Shown in pieces: positions 7,613 to 9,864 of a stretch of 9,864 nucleotides of DNA. The notes below the pieces were generated by a model. The model did no database searches, was not told where the DNA came from, and worked only from the letters and a program-made list of their open reading frames with translations. Origin of the DNA: JAHWJX01 sp036386655 (GTDB lineage Bacteria; Pseudomonadota; Alphaproteobacteria; Caulobacterales; Caulobacteraceae); contig DASVVG010000180.1 in the NCBI GenBank assembly GCA_036386655.1, positions 1 through 9,864 on the forward strand. The letters are read 5' to 3'. A program made the position numbers and the translations under genes. Within the stretch, counting starts at the first letter, position 1. Every line of letters starts with the position of its first letter.

Positions 7613-7617
7613 CTCCT
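7613..7617 (-). promoter_or_regulatory. Ribosome binding site deciding the gcdH start
   Basis: AGGAG on the - strand, 8 nt before the ATG at 7604. It is the strongest Shine-Dalgarno match near the gene and selects the 396-residue form over the longer in-frame alternative. Confidence 0.75.
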
Positions 7618-7684
7618 GGGGCGCGCTTGGGGCGCTCGGGTGCGGGAAGCGGGGCTGAGACCACGCGCCGAGCCGCGCCGCAAG

Positions 7685-7690
7685 AGTATA
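7685..7690 (-). promoter_or_regulatory. Possible -10 element of the gcdH promoter
   Basis: TATACT on the - strand matches TATAAT in five of six positions and stands out in very GC-rich surroundings. TTCAGC lies 17 nt upstream as a poor -35 (three of six). Transcription would start near 7678 and give a leader of about 74 nt. It lies in the 115-nt gap between the Crp/Fnr operon and gcdH, so the two units may be transcribed separately. No sigma-70 consistency check was possible. Confidence 0.4.
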
Positions 7691-7719
7691 GGGGCCGGGG
7701 GGCCGCGGCTGAAGCCGGG

Positions 7720-7956
7720 CTAGAGCGCGCCGCTGCGGGAGCGGCCGGTCTCGTGGCTGTCGATGACGGTGATCTCGCCGTCCCGGTCCTGGACCAGCAG
7801 CTCGATGCTGCCGCCGCCGCCCTGGACGTCGGCGGCGAGGCCGGCGGCGCATTTCACCGCGTCCACCTCGCTCTGGAAGCGGCCGAGCGGCCAGCCGTCG
7901 ACGTCCACGCGCCAGGCGTCGGTGGTCTCGACCACCGAGAAGTGCGTGGTCTTCAC
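7720..7956 (-). CDS. Small DUF2188-like protein, downstream copy
   Basis: This 78-residue protein of unknown function has no signal peptide or membrane segment. The pattern VVxxxxxWRV, a G.F turn, an Ala-rich helix and then IELLVQDRDGEI resembles the small DUF2188 (YegP-like) domain, a beta-alpha-beta type unit; that match is by eye only. Residues 5-62 align without gaps to residues 7-64 of the other small protein encoded just upstream of the Crp/Fnr gene (18 of 58 identical), so the two are paralogues. It starts with GTG that overlaps the TGA of the Crp/Fnr gene in a GTGA junction. It has no clear ribosome site of its own, so translational coupling is likely. It ends in an Arg/Ser-rich tail. 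Confidence 0.75.
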   Translation of the reverse strand: MKTTHFSVVETTDAWRVDVDGWPLGRFQSEVDAVKCAAGLAADVQGGGGSIELLVQDRDGEITVIDSHETGRSRSGAL

Positions 7957-8747
7957 GCCCGGGCTTCGGCGGCGAAGCTGCGCTTCGGGGAGGCGGCGCG
8001 GGGCTCGCGCGGGGGGGCGTAGTCGGCCCGTTCGGCCAGCTCGGCCCGGTCGATGAGCTCGACCCAGCCGGACTTCATCTCGATCATTCCGTCACGGCGC
8101 AGCTGCTGGAGCGTGCGGTTGACGTGCACGATGCTGAGGCCCAGCGCGTCGGCGAGCATCTCCTGCGTCAGGGGCAGGGGAAAGCGGCTGTCGTCCGCGA
8201 GCCCCACGGCGGCCAGCCTCCAGCGGAGTTCCAGGAACAGGTGGAGGGTGCGCTCGAGCGCGGTCTGGCGGCCGAGACGCATGACATGGTCGAGGCCCCG
8301 CGCCTCCTCGAGGCCGGCCGCCCGGGCGCAGGCGAGGGCCAGCGCGCCGTTCGGGTCGGCGGCCACCGCGTCGTGCAGCGCGGCCGCGTCGGCGGTCTCG
8401 ACGCGAGTGAGGGCGATGCAGCTGGAGAGCGCCACCGGCTGCGGGTGCGAGCAGACGCCGATGCCGTCGCCGGGCACCAGGAAGGTGAAGATCTGGCGCC
8501 GGCCGTCGGGCAGCATCCGCACGCGGGCGGCCCAGCCCGACAGCAGGACGCGGGGACGGATGGCCGAGCCCTCGCCGCAGAGCTCCGTGCCGCTGGGCTG
8601 CTGCTCGCGACGCGCGGAGAGGCTTCGGACGAGCATGGCGTCGGCGGCGGCCAGCGGAGCCAGCGCCGCGAGCTTGCTCAGGACCGGATCGATGACCGGA
8701 CGGGATCCGCGCATGACGGCGCGCTCAGTGGAGGGTGTGAGCAACAT
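7953..8747 (-). CDS. Crp/Fnr-family transcriptional regulator (operon copy)
   Basis: This 264-residue DNA-binding protein has an N-terminal cyclic-nucleotide-binding-like beta-roll (about 20-140), a dimer helix (about 145-180) and a C-terminal winged helix-turn-helix. The HTH spans about 192-223, with LTQEMLADALGLSIVHVNRT; the recognition helix SIVHVNRTLQQLRR is at 205-218. LLSGWAARVRMLPDGRRQIF followed by FLVPGD is typical of an alphaproteobacterial Crp/Fnr subgroup. Cysteines (57, 99, 110, 140) do not form an Fnr iron-sulfur pattern, and I do not see the full cAMP-binding set, so its signal is unknown. A basic Pro/Ala tail follows residue 242. The ATG at 8747 has TGAGG 7 nt upstream, inside the preceding gene, and overlaps that gene by 23 nt. 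It is the middle gene of a three-gene overlapping operon. Confidence 0.9.
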   Translation of the reverse strand: MLLTPSTERAVMRGSRPVIDPVLSKLAALAPLAAADAMLVRSLSARREQQPSGTELCGEGSAIRPRVLLSGWAARVRMLPDGRRQIFTFLVPGDGIGVCSHPQPVALSSCIALTRVETADAAALHDAVAADPNGALALACARAAGLEEARGLDHVMRLGRQTALERTLHLFLELRWRLAAVGLADDSRFPLPLTQEMLADALGLSIVHVNRTLQQLRRDGMIEMKSGWVELIDRAELAERADYAPPREPRAASPKRSFAAEARA

Positions 8748-8949
8748 GGAGGCACCTCAGCTCGCCGACGGGCGATTGAACGAGGACCTCCACTTCGTAC
8801 CCCATGCCCCGCGCCTCGCGGGCGAGCTGGCCCACGTGCGCCGCGGCCTGCGCCGCGTCGGGGAAGTCCCCGTGGCAGCCGGAGGCGCCGACGACGCGCC
8901 AGTCCTCCCGGTGCCGAACTACGGCGTAACGAAGCGTAGCGTCCCTCAT
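8725..8949 (-). CDS. Small DUF2188-like protein, upstream copy
   Basis: This 74-residue protein of unknown function shares the VV-WRV-G-F-LA-ELVQ-GE pattern of the small protein at the other end of the operon, with 18 of 58 identities and no gap. It reads as a beta strand (RYAVVRHREDWRVVG), an Ala-rich helix (about 32-48) and a second strand (VEVLVQSPVGEL, 52-63). It is the first gene of the operon, and its end overlaps the start of the Crp/Fnr gene by 23 nt. The ATG at 8949 lacks a clear Shine-Dalgarno sequence, yet no better in-frame start exists. Expression may therefore be low or use a leader feature I cannot see. Possible roles include a partner or modulator of the regulator, but nothing in the sequence proves that. 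Confidence 0.72.
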   Translation of the reverse strand: MRDATLRYAVVRHREDWRVVGASGCHGDFPDAAQAAAHVGQLAREARGMGYEVEVLVQSPVGELRCLHVAHTLH

Positions 8950-8960
8950 AAGTTAAACAG

Positions 8961-8985
8961 GGAACACGGCTCCAACGGCCACGTC
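8961..8985 (+). promoter_or_regulatory. EcfG-like (general stress) promoter candidate
   Basis: GGAAC (8961-8965) is followed after 16 nt by CGTC (8982-8985). The EcfG/SigT consensus of Alphaproteobacteria is GGAAC-N16/17-CGTT, so this has correct spacing and one mismatch, at a position that is normally well conserved. It would place the start of transcription near 8992, about 63 nt before the rightward Crp/Fnr gene. Confidence 0.35.
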
Positions 8986-9029
8986 TGTCAGGGCGCCGAC
9001 GGAGGGGGTGCGACGTTTCGGCGTGCTGT

Positions 9030-9053
9030 TGACGCCGGTCCGCGCGGGCGTCA
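9030..9053. repeat. Inverted repeat abutting the rightward Crp/Fnr start
   Basis: TGACGCC (9030-9036) and GGCGTCA (9047-9053) form a perfect 7-bp inverted repeat with a 10-nt spacer, ending 1 nt before the ATG at 9055. As DNA it could be an operator, perhaps for autoregulation. As RNA the hairpin would cover the ribosome-binding region. Confidence 0.45.
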
Positions 9054-9054
9054 G

Positions 9055-9777
9055 ATGCGGCTCATGGATCGGCCGGACAACGCCCTTCTGCGCGCCCTGA
9101 GCGACGAGGATTTCCAGCGCCTGCGGCCCGATCTGCAGGAGGTGCAGCTGGACCTCGGGGACGTGCTCTACGGCCCGCTGGACCCGGTGCCGTACGTCTG
9201 CTGGGTCGAGCGGGGGCTGCTGTCGATCGTGGCCTCCTCCGAGGAGGGGCAGAGCGTCGAGACCTCGATGATCGGCCGCGAGGGGGCGGCGGGCCTCGTC
9301 GAGGCCTGCGGCGGCGGGGTCAGCTACCTGACCGTGCTGGTGCAGGTGCCGGGGCGCGGCTGGCGCGCGCCGTCCTCGGCTGTCCGCCAGCTGGCGGAGC
9401 AGAGCGTCGGCTTCCGGCGCATGGTCTGGAACTACACGGAGATCATGCTCGCCGAGGGCCGGCAGTCGGTCGTCTGCCAGGCCATGCACTCGGTAGAAGG
9501 GCGCTGCGCCCGCTGGCTGCTGGAGACGCGGGACCGGAGCGGCGTGGGCGACCGGCTGCCGCTGACGCAGGAGTACCTCGCGGCGATGCTGGGCGTGCAG
9601 CGCACCACCGTGAATCCGATCGCAGGCGCCCTGCAGCGGCGGGGGTTGATCCAGTACAGCCGCGGGCGGATCGACATCGTCGACGCCGACGGGCTGGAGC
9701 ACGCGGCGTGCGACTGCCGGCGCACGCTGACGGAGCACCGCGCCTTGCGGGGCCCCGGCGCCCGGCCCGACCGCTAG
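9055..9777 (+). CDS. Crp/Fnr-family transcriptional regulator (divergent copy)
   Basis: This 240-residue regulator has an N-terminal sensor beta-roll (about 10-110; YVCWVERGLLSIVA at 47-60 and SMIGREGAAGL at 71-81). A dimer helix carries SVVCQAMHSVEGRCARWLLE (138-157), and the winged HTH follows at about 168-202 (LPLTQEYLAAMLGVQRTTVN, 168-187). The HSVExRxARWLL and LTQEYLAxMLGV blocks define a common alphaproteobacterial Crp/Fnr subgroup whose ligand is not established. The C-terminal AACDC resembles the short Cys-containing tail of that subgroup, but the N-terminal Fnr iron-sulfur cysteine cluster is absent. The start is uncertain: ATG at 9055 or at 9064, neither with a strong ribosome site. 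A much longer in-frame opening reaches back over the other Crp gene and is not credible. It is transcribed divergently from the other Crp/Fnr operon. Confidence 0.88.
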   Translation: MRLMDRPDNALLRALSDEDFQRLRPDLQEVQLDLGDVLYGPLDPVPYVCWVERGLLSIVASSEEGQSVETSMIGREGAAGLVEACGGGVSYLTVLVQVPGRGWRAPSSAVRQLAEQSVGFRRMVWNYTEIMLAEGRQSVVCQAMHSVEGRCARWLLETRDRSGVGDRLPLTQEYLAAMLGVQRTTVNPIAGALQRRGLIQYSRGRIDIVDADGLEHAACDCRRTLTEHRALRGPGARPDR

Positions 9778-9864
9778 GCCGCGGCGGCGTCCTGGCCCCA
9801 GAGCCGGGCGCGGTAGGTCTCGAAGCAGCGCTGCCCGCAGGTGAGCCGGATCAGCGCGCCCTCG
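9774..9864 (-). CDS. C-terminal end of an unidentified protein with a CxxxC pair (cut by window edge)
   Basis: The last 29 codons of a - strand gene are visible, ending in TAG at 9774-9776. The peptide starts EGALIRLTCGQRCFETYRAR and ends LWGQDAAAA. All 29 codons end in G or C, a strong coding sign at this genome's composition. The TCGQRCFETYR block puts two cysteines four residues apart, as in a metal-binding knuckle (YHS or treble-clef-like), but too little is present to name a family. It converges on the Crp/Fnr gene, and both stop codons share CTAG at 9774-9777. Confidence 0.6.
   Translation of the reverse strand, partial: EGALIRLTCGQRCFETYRARLWGQDAAAA

Larger units (their letters stand above)
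8950..9054. promoter_or_regulatory. Divergent promoter region of two Crp/Fnr units
   Basis: This 105-nt gap must carry promoters for both the leftward small-protein/Crp operon and the rightward Crp/Fnr gene. It holds an AT-rich motif GTTAAAC at 8952-8958, an EcfG-like promoter pair (8961-8985) and an inverted repeat touching the rightward start (9030-9053). No classical TGTGA-N6-TCACA or TTGAT-N4-ATCAA site is present. Confidence 0.6.

Noticed and set aside
7691..7719. Terminator after the Crp/Fnr operon
   Set aside because: Only short GC palindromes (GGCC repeats, CGGCTGAAGCCG) are present with no T-run; not strong enough to call.
8053..9054. 334-residue N-terminal extension of the rightward Crp/Fnr protein
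   Set aside because: It is antisense to the other Crp/Fnr gene, is Ser/Arg-rich, and the family's normal length is reached from 9055.

Overview
This is a very GC-rich bacterial window. Almost every codon in the real genes ends in G or C, even in the 29 to 37 codons of the two genes cut by the window edges. The gene content fits an alphaproteobacterium: PAS-repeat hybrid histidine kinases with an HDFNNLL box, a glutaryl-CoA dehydrogenase, an MHS-family transporter, several Crp/Fnr regulators, and a near match to the EcfG promoter consensus. A Caulobacterales-like host (for example Phenylobacterium or Caulobacter relatives) is my guess; no rRNA or marker gene confirms it. I see no tRNA, rRNA, CRISPR array, transposase or phage gene.

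Layout, left to right. (1) Positions 1-115 hold the C-terminal end of a + strand gene. It converges, 3 nt apart, on a - strand MHS-type major facilitator transporter (119-1804) with a large cysteine-containing periplasmic insertion. (2) Positions 1805-2315 are a 511-nt non-coding divergent region rich in inverted repeats. These include a 64-nt stem-loop unit with a 13-bp closing stem and a 30-nt bulged hairpin. (3) Positions 2316-4703 encode a + strand hybrid sensor histidine kinase with three near-identical PAS domains, HisKA, HATPase and receiver. (4) A YCII/DGPF-domain protein (4799-5176) converges on the next operon and shares its CTAG stop tetranucleotide with the opposing gene. (5) A - strand pair encodes glutaryl-CoA dehydrogenase (6414-7604) and a PP_4765-type flavoprotein (5173-6411), 2 nt apart. 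(6) Upstream on the same strand is a tightly overlapping three-gene operon (8949 to 7720). It encodes a small protein, a Crp/Fnr regulator, and a second small protein that is a paralogue of the first. (7) A second, divergent Crp/Fnr regulator (9055-9777) follows. It again shares a CTAG stop with a convergent gene cut by the right edge.

The genes are mostly sensing and regulation plus amino-acid or aromatic catabolism. GcdH would turn glutaryl-CoA from lysine, tryptophan or aromatic breakdown into crotonyl-CoA, passing electrons to ETF. The transporter probably imports a small organic acid or osmolyte. The kinase and the two Crp/Fnr regulators are signal-responsive, but their ligands cannot be read from sequence. 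The parts most worth a second look are the structured non-coding region before the kinase, the paired small paralogues bracketing a Crp/Fnr gene, and the operator-like repeats at the divergent Crp/Fnr promoter region. I found no clear evidence of a wholly new multi-gene system.
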